Assembly (NCBI RefSeq): GCF_001046635.1
Contig: NZ_KQ130453.1
Span: 315,001-379,000 of the forward strand
DNA length: 64,000 nt
Direction: 5' to 3'
DNA from: Novosphingobium barchaimii LL02
GTDB taxonomy: Bacteria; Pseudomonadota; Alphaproteobacteria; Sphingomonadales; Sphingomonadaceae
Shown here: positions 1-8,370 of the stretch, piece after piece
How positions within the stretch are numbered: position 1 is the first letter of the stretch
How the letters are laid out: every line of letters begins with the position of its first letter
Position numbers and translations under genes: made by a program
The notes under the pieces: generated by a model
The model's database searches: none
Told to the model about the DNA's origin: nothing
The model's input: the letters and a program-made list of their open reading frames with translations, nothing else

Positions 1-141
1 GGCATTTCTTAAAGATGGAAAGGCGAAGACCATGGGGGATGCGGCGATGGAATGGACCAGCCGTCGATCTTCACAGGGATAGGCTAAAAGGGAAAAGCGT
101 CCGTTCCCACCAAAGTTCCGCCATTCCAGCGACAAGCAGGG

Positions 142-171
142 CGTCCTGAAAGCGGCCAGACATTCAGGACG
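142..171 (-). terminator. Hairpin after the efflux operon
   Basis: CGTCCTGAA and TTCAGGACG form a perfect 9-bp stem around a 12-nt loop, just past the stop codon of the last gene of the minus-strand efflux operon. There is no clear U tract, so it may act as an mRNA 3' stabiliser or a weak terminator. Confidence 0.5.
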
Positions 172-197
172 AATCTGGTCCCCACGACGGCACTCGA

Positions 198-1613
198 TCA
201 GGTTGCCGGAGCGTCCTGCCATGTGCCGCCCAGAGCGCGGAACAGGTCGACCTGGGCGAAGGCCACGTCGCGGGTTGCGGCGGCGGAATCCGCTTCGGCC
301 TGCGCCAGGGTGCGCTGGGCGTCCAGCACGGCGAGGGAATCGATCTCGCCCCGGCTCTGACGGGCCAGGCCGACATTCGCGGCGCGGCTTGCCGCATCGC
401 GTGAGGCGGCGAGGCGCTCCTTGCGCAGCAGCGCGTTGCGGTAGGCAGAAAGCGCGGTTTCCGTTTCCCCCAGCGCGCGCAGGACAGCGCCGTCGAACGT
501 GGCGAGGTCCGCCTTGGCATCTGCCCTGGCGCCGCCGATACGGGCGCGGATCACTTCCTGATTGGGGAAGGCCCATGATATCATCGGGCCGAGCAGCCAG
601 CGCAGAGGGCCGCCGCCGAACACTTCGGTGGCGCCCACAGCCGTGGTGCCCACCGAGCCGCCCAAAGTGATGCGCGGATAGAGGTCTGCCGTGGCTACGC
701 CGATGCGTGCGGTGTCGGCGGCCAGGCGGCGCTCCGCGGCCTTTACGTCAGGGCGGCGTGCCAGCAGTGTTGCGCCGTCGCCGACCGGTATGGGCTGGCC
801 GACATCGGGCGTGGTGGTGCGGGAAAGCACTGCGTCGGGCAGGTCCTGCGGAGTGCGGCCGGTGAGGACCGCGATGCGGAACAGGGCCGCATCGCGCCGC
901 GCCTCCAGCGCCGGGATCGTGGCAGCCTGAGCCTCGCGCAGCTGGATGGTGCGGATCACGTCGAGCTTCTGGTTGAGGCCGCGCTCGAAGCGGGCGTTGG
1001 TGATGCGCTCCGACCGGGCGAGCAGGTCCACCGTGCGCTCGGCGACGTCGATCTGTTCGCCCGCGCTGGTGGCATCGACATAAGCGCGCACGGTATCCGC
1101 CACCACGGTTACCCGCACGGCGTCGGCATCCTCCTGCGCAGCGCCGAGATCGGCGCGCGAGGCTTCGATGCCGCGCTTTACCCGGCCGAACAGGTCCAGC
1201 TCGTAGCCGACCGATAGACCGCCATCGACGCGGCGACCTTCGCGGTCGTAGCCGGGCAGGACCTGGCTTTCCGAGGCGCGGCCATAGGTGCCGGTGGCGT
1301 CGATGGTGGTCTGCGGCAGCGCGTCCGATCGCGACCCGCGCAAGGAAGCGCGGGCGCGCTCGATCCGGGCCAGCGCGATGCGCAGGTCGGTGTTGGCGCG
1401 TAGCGCATCGGTGACGAGGCCGTCGAGCACGGTGTCGTTGTAGAGGTGCCACCACTGCCCCACGGGCGCGCCGGTGGTCACTTCGGCGGACTGCACACCT
1501 ACGAACGGTGCCTCGGCCGAGGGCGGCGGCGTGGGCGCGACATGGTCGGGGCCGACCGCGCAGGCGGAGAGGGCGGTGGCGGCCAGCAGGGCCGCTATGG
1601 TCTTCGTAATCAT
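198..1613 (-). CDS. RND efflux outer-membrane factor, NodT/OprM family lipoprotein
   Basis: Outer-membrane channel of a tripartite RND pump; it forms a trimeric TolC-like duct from the periplasm to the outside. The start at 1613 is chosen because it gives a classic lipoprotein signal (MITKTIAALLAATALSAC, lipobox LSAC, so Cys18 would be lipidated). An upstream in-frame extension has no such logic and runs into the pump gene. The protein has about 471 residues, normal for the family, with the two repeated OEP domains (heptad-like helices around residues 70-250 and 280-460) and motifs such as SVGYELDLFGR and RPDVKAAERRLAADTARIG. It is the last gene of the operon, 100 nt after the pump. A drug or solvent substrate cannot be told from sequence. 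Confidence 0.93.
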   Translation of the reverse strand: MITKTIAALLAATALSACAVGPDHVAPTPPPSAEAPFVGVQSAEVTTGAPVGQWWHLYNDTVLDGLVTDALRANTDLRIALARIERARASLRGSRSDALPQTTIDATGTYGRASESQVLPGYDREGRRVDGGLSVGYELDLFGRVKRGIEASRADLGAAQEDADAVRVTVVADTVRAYVDATSAGEQIDVAERTVDLLARSERITNARFERGLNQKLDVIRTIQLREAQAATIPALEARRDAALFRIAVLTGRTPQDLPDAVLSRTTTPDVGQPIPVGDGATLLARRPDVKAAERRLAADTARIGVATADLYPRITLGGSVGTTAVGATEVFGGGPLRWLLGPMISWAFPNQEVIRARIGGARADAKADLATFDGAVLRALGETETALSAYRNALLRKERLAASRDAASRAANVGLARQSRGEIDSLAVLDAQRTLAQAEADSAAATRDVAFAQVDLFRALGGTWQDAPAT

Positions 1614-1713
1614 CGAAGATATCCTGTCATTCGCCGCGACTGGCGGCGGTGTGAATTCTGCGGTCTTGGGCGAGTCCAGGGCGGGCGGCGCGCCTACCCT
1701 GGACTGCCAAGGA

Positions 1714-4700
1714 TCATTCCGCCGGTTGCAGTGCGTGGCTGGCGTGATGGTTCGGGCCGCGTCGGCCGCCGAGCCTTTCGGCAAGATTGCGGCACACGAC
1801 GTAGAATGTCGGCGTGAACAGAAGGCCGAACCCGGTGACGCCGGCCATGCCGAAGAACACCGCGGTGCCCAGCGCCTGGCGCAGTTCGGAACCGGCACCC
1901 TGCGCGATGACCAGCGGCACGGCGCCCAGGATGAACGCGAAGCTGGTCATCAGGATCGGGCGCAGACGGGTCCGGGCGGCGTATATGGCGGCCTCGACCG
2001 GAGACATGCCGCGTTCGTCCTCGGCCTGCTTGGCGAATTCGACCACGAGGATCGCGTTCTTCGCCGACAGCGCGATCAGCACGACGAGGCCGATCTGGGT
2101 GAGGATATTGTTGTCCATGCCCCTGAAGTTGACCCCCAGCATCGCGGCGAGAAGGCACATCGGCACGATCAGGATGATCGCCAGCGGCAAGGTCAGGCTT
2201 TCATACTGCGCGGCAAGGACCAGGAACACGAACAGGACCGCCATGCCGAAGACGACGCCTGCCGTATTGCCGGCGGTGGACTGCTGGTAGGCGATGCCTG
2301 TCCATTCATGGCCGTAGCCTGCGGGCAGGGTCTCGTCGGCGATCTTTTCCATCGTCGATAGCGCCTGTCCGGTCGAGTATCCGGGGGCGACGTTGCCGTC
2401 GACCTCGATGGCGGGGTGCAGGTTGTAGCGCACGACGCGGTATGGGCCGGTCTTGTCCTCGAAATTGGCGACCGAACCGATGGGAACCATGGCGCCGGAA
2501 TTCGAGCGGGTCTTGAGGTTGGCGATATCGGCGACCGAGCCGCGATGGGCCTGGTCGGCCTGCGCGGTGACGCGGTAAGTGCGGCCCAGCAGGTTGAAGT
2601 CGTTCACGAAAGCCGATCCGAGGTAGACCTGAAGCGCCTCGAATACACGCTCGGGAGGAACGCCCAGAAGATCGGCCTTGCGGCGGTCGACGTCGGCGAA
2701 GACGCGCGGGGTGTTCTGGTCGAACAGGGTGTAGATCTGATGCAGGCCCTTGGTCTGGTTGGCCTTGGCGATCAGCGGGCCAGTGGCCTTGGCAAGATCG
2801 CCGTAACCGCGTCCTTCATTGTCCTCGACGATCATGCGGTAACCGCCGGCGGGGACGATGCCGTTGATGGTGGGCGGCGGGATCAACAGGACCTGCGCCT
2901 TGTCGTAGCCCTTCATGGCTTCCTGTGCCTGCTGCATGATCTGGTCGTAAGTGACGCCCAGTTCCTTGCGCTCCTCGAAGGACTTGAACGGAAAGTAGAT
3001 CGCGGCGGCATCGGGGGCGGCGGTGCGCGAAGGCCCGTGGAAGCCGGCGAACATCACCGCGCCGCGAATGCCCTTGATCGGCAGCAGCCGCTTGGCGATG
3101 TCCTGCGTCACCTGATCCGTGCGCTCGAGCGAGGAACCGGAGGGCAGGAACGCGGCGGCGAGGAAGTAGCCCTGGTCCTGCTGCGGAACGAAACCGGTCG
3201 GCGTCGCCCAGAACAGGCCCACGGTAGCGGCGATGAGGGCGCCGTAGACGGCCATCATGCGCGCGGGCAGAACCACGAGACGGGCGGTGAGGCGGGCATA
3301 GCTGTCGCTCATCCGCTCGAAGCCGTGGTTGAAGCGGTCGCCCGCCGATTGCAGGGCCCGGCGCCAGCGCGGCGCATCCTCGCCAAGCCGCTCCTTGTGG
3401 CGCAGCAGGATCGCCGCCAGCGCCGGGGAAAGGGTGAGCGAGATGATCAGCGACAGCACCGTTGCGGTCGAGATGGTGACGGCGAACTGCTTGTAGAATT
3501 GGCCGGAAATGCCGTCGATGAACAGCGTCGGCACGAAGACCGCGCAGAGCACCAGGACGATGGCGACAAGCGCGCCGGATACCTCGTCCATCGAACGGCG
3601 CGAGGCTTCGAGCGGGGTTAGTCCTTCCTCGATGTAGCGTTCCACGTTCTCGACCACGACGATCGCGTCGTCGACGACGATGCCGATGGCGAGCACGAGC
3701 CCGAACAGCGAGAGGTTGTTGAGCGAATAGCCCACGGCTGCCAGCATCACCGCCGTGCCGACCAGCGAGACCGGAATGGCGATGATCGGGATGATCGCCG
3801 CGCGCCAGTTCTGCAGGAACACCAGGATGACGAGGACGACGAGGATCACCGCCTCGAACAGGGTGTGATAGACCGCATCGATCGACTGGCCGATGAATTC
3901 GGTGGGGTTGTAGATCACCGAATATTCAAGGCCCTTGGGGAACTTTGCGGCAAGGGTATCCATCTCGGCGCGCACGGCCTGCGCGGATTCGAGCGCGTTG
4001 GAGCCGGGGCGCTGTAGCACCGCCATGACGATGGTGGGCTTGCCCGAAAGATAGGTGTTGGTGTTGTAGTCCTGCGCGCCCAGCTCGACGCGGGCGACAT
4101 CGCGCACGCGCACCTGATGGCCATCGGGATCGGTGCGGATGACGATGTCGGCGAACTGTTTCGGGTCGGCAAGGCGCCCCTGAAGTTCAACGCCGACCTG
4201 GTAGGCATTACCCTTGTCGAACGGCGGGGCACCGATGGAGCCTGCCGAAACCTGCACGTTCTGGGCCTTGAGCGCGGCGACGATCTCGCCGGCGGTCAGG
4301 TCCATTTCGGCGGCGCGGCCGGGGTCGATCCAGATACGCATTCCATAGTCGCGCGCGCCGAACAGCTGCACGTCGCCCACGCCCTCCACGCGCGCCAGCC
4401 GGTCCTTGACCTGGGTGAGCGCGTAGTTCGAAAGGTAGTCGCGGTCATAAGTGCCGTCGGGCGACTGGAGGTTGACCACCATCAGGAAGTCGGGCGAGGA
4501 CTTGCGGGTGACCACGCCCAGGCGCTGCACTTCTTCGGGCAGGCGCGGCGTGGCGACGGCCACGCGGTTCTGCACGAGCACCTGCGCGGCGTCGAGGTCG
4601 GTGCCGATCTTGAAGGTGACGGTGATCGTCACCTTGCCGTCGCCGGTGGACTGCGAGTCGACATAAAGCATGTCGTCGACGCCGTTGATCTCCTGCTCGA

Positions 4701-4899
4701 TGGGAGCAGCGACAGTGTCCGCAACGGTTTCGGCTGAGGCGCCGGGGTATTGGGCGGTCACCGTCACGGTGGGCGGGACGATGTCGGGATACTGGCTGAC
4801 CGGCAGGCCGACGAACGCCAGCGCGCCGATCACGGTGATGATCACCGCGATGACGCCCGCGAAGATCGGGCGGTCGATGAAGAAACGGGAAAGTCGCAT
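1714..4899 (-). CDS. RND multidrug efflux pump, inner-membrane subunit (HAE1/AcrB type)
   Basis: Proton-driven inner-membrane transporter of the hydrophobic/amphiphilic efflux family. With 1061 residues it matches AcrB/MexB. It begins MRLSRFFIDRPIFAGVIA (TM1), followed by the porter-domain sequence QYPGASAETV. The TM4 segment VLAIGIVVDDAIVVVENVER carries the paired aspartates of the proton relay, and the second half repeats the fold (IGLVVLIALSAKNAILVVEFA, TM10 region with the conserved Lys). It lies between the membrane-fusion gene and the outer-membrane gene on the same strand. A 195-nt gap containing a palindromic hairpin separates it from the upstream gene, which could set the relative expression of the two. 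Confidence 0.96.
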   Translation of the reverse strand: MRLSRFFIDRPIFAGVIAVIITVIGALAFVGLPVSQYPDIVPPTVTVTAQYPGASAETVADTVAAPIEQEINGVDDMLYVDSQSTGDGKVTITVTFKIGTDLDAAQVLVQNRVAVATPRLPEEVQRLGVVTRKSSPDFLMVVNLQSPDGTYDRDYLSNYALTQVKDRLARVEGVGDVQLFGARDYGMRIWIDPGRAAEMDLTAGEIVAALKAQNVQVSAGSIGAPPFDKGNAYQVGVELQGRLADPKQFADIVIRTDPDGHQVRVRDVARVELGAQDYNTNTYLSGKPTIVMAVLQRPGSNALESAQAVRAEMDTLAAKFPKGLEYSVIYNPTEFIGQSIDAVYHTLFEAVILVVLVILVFLQNWRAAIIPIIAIPVSLVGTAVMLAAVGYSLNNLSLFGLVLAIGIVVDDAIVVVENVERYIEEGLTPLEASRRSMDEVSGALVAIVLVLCAVFVPTLFIDGISGQFYKQFAVTISTATVLSLIISLTLSPALAAILLRHKERLGEDAPRWRRALQSAGDRFNHGFERMSDSYARLTARLVVLPARMMAVYGALIAATVGLFWATPTGFVPQQDQGYFLAAAFLPSGSSLERTDQVTQDIAKRLLPIKGIRGAVMFAGFHGPSRTAAPDAAAIYFPFKSFEERKELGVTYDQIMQQAQEAMKGYDKAQVLLIPPPTINGIVPAGGYRMIVEDNEGRGYGDLAKATGPLIAKANQTKGLHQIYTLFDQNTPRVFADVDRRKADLLGVPPERVFEALQVYLGSAFVNDFNLLGRTYRVTAQADQAHRGSVADIANLKTRSNSGAMVPIGSVANFEDKTGPYRVVRYNLHPAIEVDGNVAPGYSTGQALSTMEKIADETLPAGYGHEWTGIAYQQSTAGNTAGVVFGMAVLFVFLVLAAQYESLTLPLAIILIVPMCLLAAMLGVNFRGMDNNILTQIGLVVLIALSAKNAILVVEFAKQAEDERGMSPVEAAIYAARTRLRPILMTSFAFILGAVPLVIAQGAGSELRQALGTAVFFGMAGVTGFGLLFTPTFYVVCRNLAERLGGRRGPNHHASHALQPAE

Positions 4900-5042
4900 T
4901 TTGGGTGGCCCTTCTGGGCGCGCGTCGGGGCGGGCATGCAGCGGGGCTGCAGGCGAGGCATTCCGGCGCGCCGGTGGCGCGGTAGGTTAAGATGAGAGCG
5001 GCGTGAGGCCTCCGCGGCGAAACGCGGCCGGCCTGTTTATTT

Positions 5043-5076
5043 CCCCGTCACCCCGCTTTTGCGCAGGATGACGGGG
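5043..5076. repeat. REP-like hairpin inside the efflux operon
   Basis: CCCCGTCA and TGACGGGG form an 8-bp perfect stem around an 18-nt loop in the gap between the membrane-fusion and pump genes. The motif resembles the GTCATCCC-type palindromes common between sphingomonad genes. It may be a mobile palindrome or an mRNA processing or stability element. Confidence 0.45.
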
Positions 5077-5094
5077 TCTTGTGTATCGGCGCCG

Positions 5095-6372
5095 TCAGTT
5101 CACGAGCGTCGCCTGTGAGGCAGCCGGCTCGGCGGGGCCGGGCCCTGCCTGGACCTGAGTGCCCGAAACGATCTTGCCCGCTTTGGTCTGGACATGGGCG
5201 CCCGGCATGACGGCCTGATAGTTGGAGATGACCACCGTATCGTCCGCCTTCAAACCCGAGCGCACGACGCGAAGGTCGCCGATCAGCGGTCCGGTTTCGA
5301 CCGGCCTGCTGGCCACCGTTCCGTCCTTGCCCACGACCATCACGACCTTGCGGGTCTGGTCGGCACGGATCGCGGCGTCGGGCACCAGCATGGCCTTGAC
5401 GGTGCCGCCGCTGGCAAGGCGCATGTTGCCGAACATGCCCGGCGTCAGGAATCCGTCGGCGTTGTCGAGGCTGGCGCGCACGCGGATCGTGCCCGAACGC
5501 GGGTCCAGCCCGTTGTCGGTGAAGTCCAGCCTGCCCTTCCAGCGATAGTCGGCCTCATCCTGCAAGCGAACCTCGACAGGGGCGGCATCCCGCTTTTCGG
5601 CCTTGTCGCGCTGGGTCTTGAGGAACAGCGATTCAGAGGCGTCGAAAGTGAAGTAGATCGGTGAAACGGCGTTGATCGTGGTCAGCAGCGTGGCCCCGGC
5701 GCCATTGTCGCCGGAGACGAGATTGCCTGAATCCACCCGGCGGTCGGACACACGGCCCGAGATCGGCGCGCGCACCGTGGCGAACTCCACGTCGAGGCTA
5801 CGGGTGCGTACCCGTGCCTGGGCGCCGGCCAGTGCAGCCTCGGCGGCGCGCACACGGGCGCGGCGCTGATCCACTTCGCTGGCGGCCATCGCCTCGTCCC
5901 CGGTCAGCCCGGCAACGCGCGAATAGTCGGAACGGGCGAGGGCGAGATTGGCGCTGGCCGAGGCTGCATCCGCCTGCGCTTCGGCAAGGGCGGCGCGGTA
6001 GGGACGCTGGTCGACCACGAACAGCGCCTGTCCGGCCTGAACATAGTCGCCGTCCTTGAACAGGATCTGGGTAATCGCACCCGACACACGCGGGCGCACC
6101 TCGACCGTCTTGCTGGGGGCAAAACGGCCGACGTAATCGTCCCACTGCGTCACATCGCGCACCAACGGATGGGCGGTCTGGACGATGGTGGGCGGCGGCA
6201 ACGCGGCGGCGGGCTCGGGCTGGAGGAACTTCCAGCCCAAGCCTGCGACCGCGACCAGCGCCAGCGCGCCGATCACGACCGGCATCCGGCGCGAGGACGA
6301 GCCGCGCTCGGTCCTTGCTTCGCTGTCCCGTGCGTATTCGGAGGGGATTTCAAGAGATGTGGCGAGATTCAC
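5095..6372 (-). CDS. RND efflux membrane-fusion (periplasmic adaptor) protein
   Basis: Periplasmic adaptor that joins the inner-membrane pump to the outer-membrane channel. It has 425 residues: a cytoplasmic N-terminus with an Arg-rich stretch, one membrane anchor (about residues 30-48, VVIGALALVAVAGLGWKFL), then barrel-sandwich/lipoyl halves (VEVRPRVSGAITQILFKDGDYVQAGQ split around an alpha-hairpin at about 115-190) and beta-barrel and membrane-proximal domains ending near residue 400. The start codon is GTG at 6372, and it overlaps the upstream stop codon as GTGA, so translation is probably coupled to the small leader gene. It is the second gene of the operon. Confidence 0.93.
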   Translation of the reverse strand: MNLATSLEIPSEYARDSEARTERGSSSRRMPVVIGALALVAVAGLGWKFLQPEPAAALPPPTIVQTAHPLVRDVTQWDDYVGRFAPSKTVEVRPRVSGAITQILFKDGDYVQAGQALFVVDQRPYRAALAEAQADAASASANLALARSDYSRVAGLTGDEAMAASEVDQRRARVRAAEAALAGAQARVRTRSLDVEFATVRAPISGRVSDRRVDSGNLVSGDNGAGATLLTTINAVSPIYFTFDASESLFLKTQRDKAEKRDAAPVEVRLQDEADYRWKGRLDFTDNGLDPRSGTIRVRASLDNADGFLTPGMFGNMRLASGGTVKAMLVPDAAIRADQTRKVVMVVGKDGTVASRPVETGPLIGDLRVVRSGLKADDTVVISNYQAVMPGAHVQTKAGKIVSGTQVQAGPGPAEPAASQATLVN

Positions 6373-6767
6373 GCGGCGAGCCTCCGGAAGGGCGCTTTCG
6401 AGCGCCCGATGATATCGATGACGGCACCGATCTTGGCATCGCTGTGACCGGCCGCGCGGGCCTCCTTCAGCGCCGAGACCGGCAGGGTATAGCCCTGGTG
6501 CCAGGCGTGAACCGCCAGGCGCCGCAGGGCTTCGAGCTGTTCGTTGGCCAGCATGGCCGAAGGCGGCGTCGGGCCGAGGATCAGCCGCGAAAGCCAGCCT
6601 CGCTTGCGCTGGGGGCGCAGGGTCGCAAGGCCGTCTTCCCGCGCGAGCGCGACGACGCGGTGTTCCAGCGCGGAGAGCGGCTGTGTCTCGGCGGTCGGGA
6701 GCGCCGGGACGGAAATTGCGATGGGCAGCGCCTGGTGTGCTGCATCGGCGAAATTGACGAAGGCCAT
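6369..6767 (-). CDS. Small conserved-looking protein leading the efflux operon
   Basis: The family is not recognised. The ATG at 6767 is chosen for a good Shine-Dalgarno (AAGGAG) about 8 nt upstream. The 132-residue product has no signal peptide. Visible features are an N-terminal hydrophobic patch (ALPIAISVPALP), a central basic segment (RPQRKRGWLSRLILGP) and a C-terminal helical region (LEALRRLAVHAWHQGYTLP, then IGAVIDIIGRSKAPFRRLAA). The C-terminus vaguely resembles DUF1127-like Arg-rich tails, but this is not firm. It is the first gene after the operator-controlled promoter and overlaps the adaptor gene by 4 nt, so it is made together with the pump. A role as regulator or accessory factor is inference only. 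Confidence 0.7.
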   Translation of the reverse strand: MAFVNFADAAHQALPIAISVPALPTAETQPLSALEHRVVALAREDGLATLRPQRKRGWLSRLILGPTPPSAMLANEQLEALRRLAVHAWHQGYTLPVSALKEARAAGHSDAKIGAVIDIIGRSKAPFRRLAA

Positions 6768-7040
6768 GTCTCGTGCTCCTTCCTTGGAGTGCCCCGGCGC
6801 ACGCCCCGGGACGGGGGAAGGGCGCACACCGGGGCTACTTCCGGCTCGGGGCAGCCGGAAGGGTTTCGGGTGCAGTCGACCGGCGCCGGACACGGGTGTC
6901 CAACCGGGCAACTGCCAGTTCTGCGTAATGTGGCCCCGCGACCCGCGTGGGTTTGGGCGCCATGACCGACCCGCGAGGGCCAGCTGGTTGCTGAGGGATT
7001 ACCCGATACCGCGTCGGCGGCGAGTCGGGCACTGTGTTTC

Positions 7041-7102
7041 TATACCGAGTGGTATATATTCCATGCTGCGTTGCGTCAAGCGGCTTTCTGTACCGACCGG
7101 TA
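7041..7102 (-). promoter_or_regulatory. Efflux operon promoter with two TetR operators
   Basis: On the minus strand, -35 TTGACG (7079-7074) and -10 TATACC (7056-7051) are separated by 17 nt. Operator O1, TATACCGAGTGGTATA (7041-7056, IR 6-4-6), covers the -10. Operator O2, TACCGACCGGTA (7091-7102), sits just upstream of the -35, with the two centres 48 bp apart. Both match the site over the tetR start codon (TACCG-N2-CGGTA type). The layout predicts tight repression. The rest of the 6768-7237 gap shows no gene. Confidence 0.75.
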
Positions 7103-7237
7103 AATTAGGTCGCGCCAGCGCTTTTCAAGAGGTGAACGGCAGTTGAATGAAATTTTCGTGGGAGCCGTGGACGGCGGCGAGCCCTGCTTTACGCTGGGCA
7201 GCAATCTCGCACGTTCCAGCTTTCCCGAGAGCCAGCC

Positions 7238-7861
7238 TTAGCGGCTGGGCCACATCGACAGGAACGAGTCGACCGTACCTTGCAGCTCGGTGGGGCAAAG
7301 GCATCCCTGCGCCTTGACCGACATGCCTTGCAGGACAGTGGTCAGGCAGCCGGCCAACGCTTTTGCGTCGACGCTGCCGGGCAGGTCGCCTTCGCCCTGC
7401 GCACGCAGAAAGCGTTCGGCAATAGCCGCCTCTGTCGCGATGCGCCGGGCGATGACATGCTCGCGGATCGAATCGTCTTCCGTCGCGCAGGCGACCGTGC
7501 TGATGACGCCAAGGCAACCATGCGGATCGCTGGTGCCGCAGTGAGTGGCGACGGCGCCGTTGAGCAGACGCTCGGCCACGCCGCGGGCAGTGGGCGCATC
7601 GAGCGCCTTGCCGACATAGGCCAGCTTGTCGCGCTCATAAAGTTCCAGCGCCTTCTTGAAGAGCGCTTCCTTGTTGCCGAAACACGCATAGAGGCTGGGC
7701 TTGGTAATACCCATGGCCTCGGTGAGCTCCGCCATCGAGGCGCCTTCGTAGCCCCGGGTCCAGAATACGCGCAGAGCCGAAGCGAGCGCCTTGTCGGGAT
7801 CGAATTCACGCGGTCGGCCCCGACTCGCGGTGGGGGCCGTAATGGGGGCCGAACATTTCAT
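7238..7861 (-). CDS. TetR/AcrR-family repressor of the efflux operon
   Basis: A 207-residue TetR-type regulator. The N-terminal HTH lies at about residues 20-65 (RGYEGASMAELTEAMGITKP, then SLYACFGNKEALFKKALE), followed by an all-helical ligand domain with several cysteines (CGTSDPHGCLGV, CLCPTEL) that could be redox- or electrophile-sensing; the latter is inference. The gene precedes the efflux operon on the same strand. Its ATG lies inside an operator identical in type to the two at the efflux promoter, which argues for autoregulation and for efflux genes as targets. Confidence 0.9.
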   Translation of the reverse strand: MKCSAPITAPTASRGRPREFDPDKALASALRVFWTRGYEGASMAELTEAMGITKPSLYACFGNKEALFKKALELYERDKLAYVGKALDAPTARGVAERLLNGAVATHCGTSDPHGCLGVISTVACATEDDSIREHVIARRIATEAAIAERFLRAQGEGDLPGSVDAKALAGCLTTVLQGMSVKAQGCLCPTELQGTVDSFLSMWPSR

Positions 7862-7873
7862 ACCGAGCGGTAT
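7860..7873 (-). promoter_or_regulatory. TetR operator over its own start codon
   Basis: ATACCGAGCGGTAT is a perfect inverted repeat with a 2-nt centre (AG). It shares its half-sites with the two operators at 7041-7056 and 7091-7102 and overlaps the start codon of the regulator, so binding would block its own expression. Confidence 0.75.
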
Positions 7874-7937
7874 ATAGGTAGGAGGGGCGGCTGCGTCCAG
7901 TGGCGCATCCCTCCCTATCCTTTTGATCGCGCTCGGG

Positions 7938-7991
7938 TAACGTGAACCTTCGTTGCGCTAACGGTGAACTTCCGTCGATCAACGGTGAACC
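7938..7991 (+). repeat. Three direct repeats, 21-bp period, before the ArsR gene
   Basis: AACGTGAACC (7939), AACGGTGAACT (7960) and AACGGTGAACC (7981) recur at exactly 21-bp intervals, two helical turns, so all copies face the same side of DNA. They lie about 100 nt upstream of the ArsR-type gene. Phased direct repeats are typical of activator or response-regulator sites rather than ArsR palindromes. No cognate regulator is visible. Confidence 0.6.
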
Positions 7992-8088
7992 TGACCTGTT
8001 TCATAGGAAGTATGGCCGGATTTTCACGGACATCAATCCGACGAAGTCCTATCTCCACAGGTCTCGCTGGATGCCATAGTATTTGCCG

Positions 8089-8370
8089 ATGGAAACCGAA
8101 TCAGTCGTCTCTGCACTGGGAGCGCTTGCTCAAGATACGCGTCTGGCGACGATCAATCTCCTCGTCCATTCCGGACCGGATGGGCTCCCTGCTGGCGAGA
8201 TCGCCCGTTCCCTCGGTATCCCGAAAAACACATTGTCGAGCCACCTCAACATTTTGTCCGTCGGAGGCATTGTGACCTCCGAACGCCAGAGCCGACATAT
8301 TGTCTATCGCATCAACAAAGCCGCTTTGCGGGATCTATCGGAATATCTCATCGCGCTCCACTCCGCTTAA
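8089..8370 (+). CDS. ArsR-type winged-helix regulator
   Basis: A 93-residue HTH protein. It begins with the conserved ArsR opening (ALGALAQDTRLATINLLV), followed by AGEIARSLGIPKNTLSSHLNIL as recognition helices and a winged hairpin (VTSERQSRHIVYRIN). ArsR members are small dimeric metal- or redox-responsive repressors; the CxC metal site of ArsR/SmtB is absent here, so the signal is unknown. ATG at 8089 is preferred over an in-frame TTG at 8083. The last codons overlap the end of the convergent CBASS effector gene by 4 nt, so this gene sits exactly at the edge of the defence operon. Confidence 0.85.
   Translation: METESVVSALGALAQDTRLATINLLVHSGPDGLPAGEIARSLGIPKNTLSSHLNILSVGGIVTSERQSRHIVYRINKAALRDLSEYLIALHSA

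Noticed and set aside
2-82. Short open frame at the left edge ending in TAG at 80-82
   Set aside because: 26 codons with no recognisable family and no context outside the window; it could be the end of a gene, but support is too thin.
1614-1898. Longer start for the outer-membrane factor
   Set aside because: It would bury the lipoprotein signal and overlap the pump gene.
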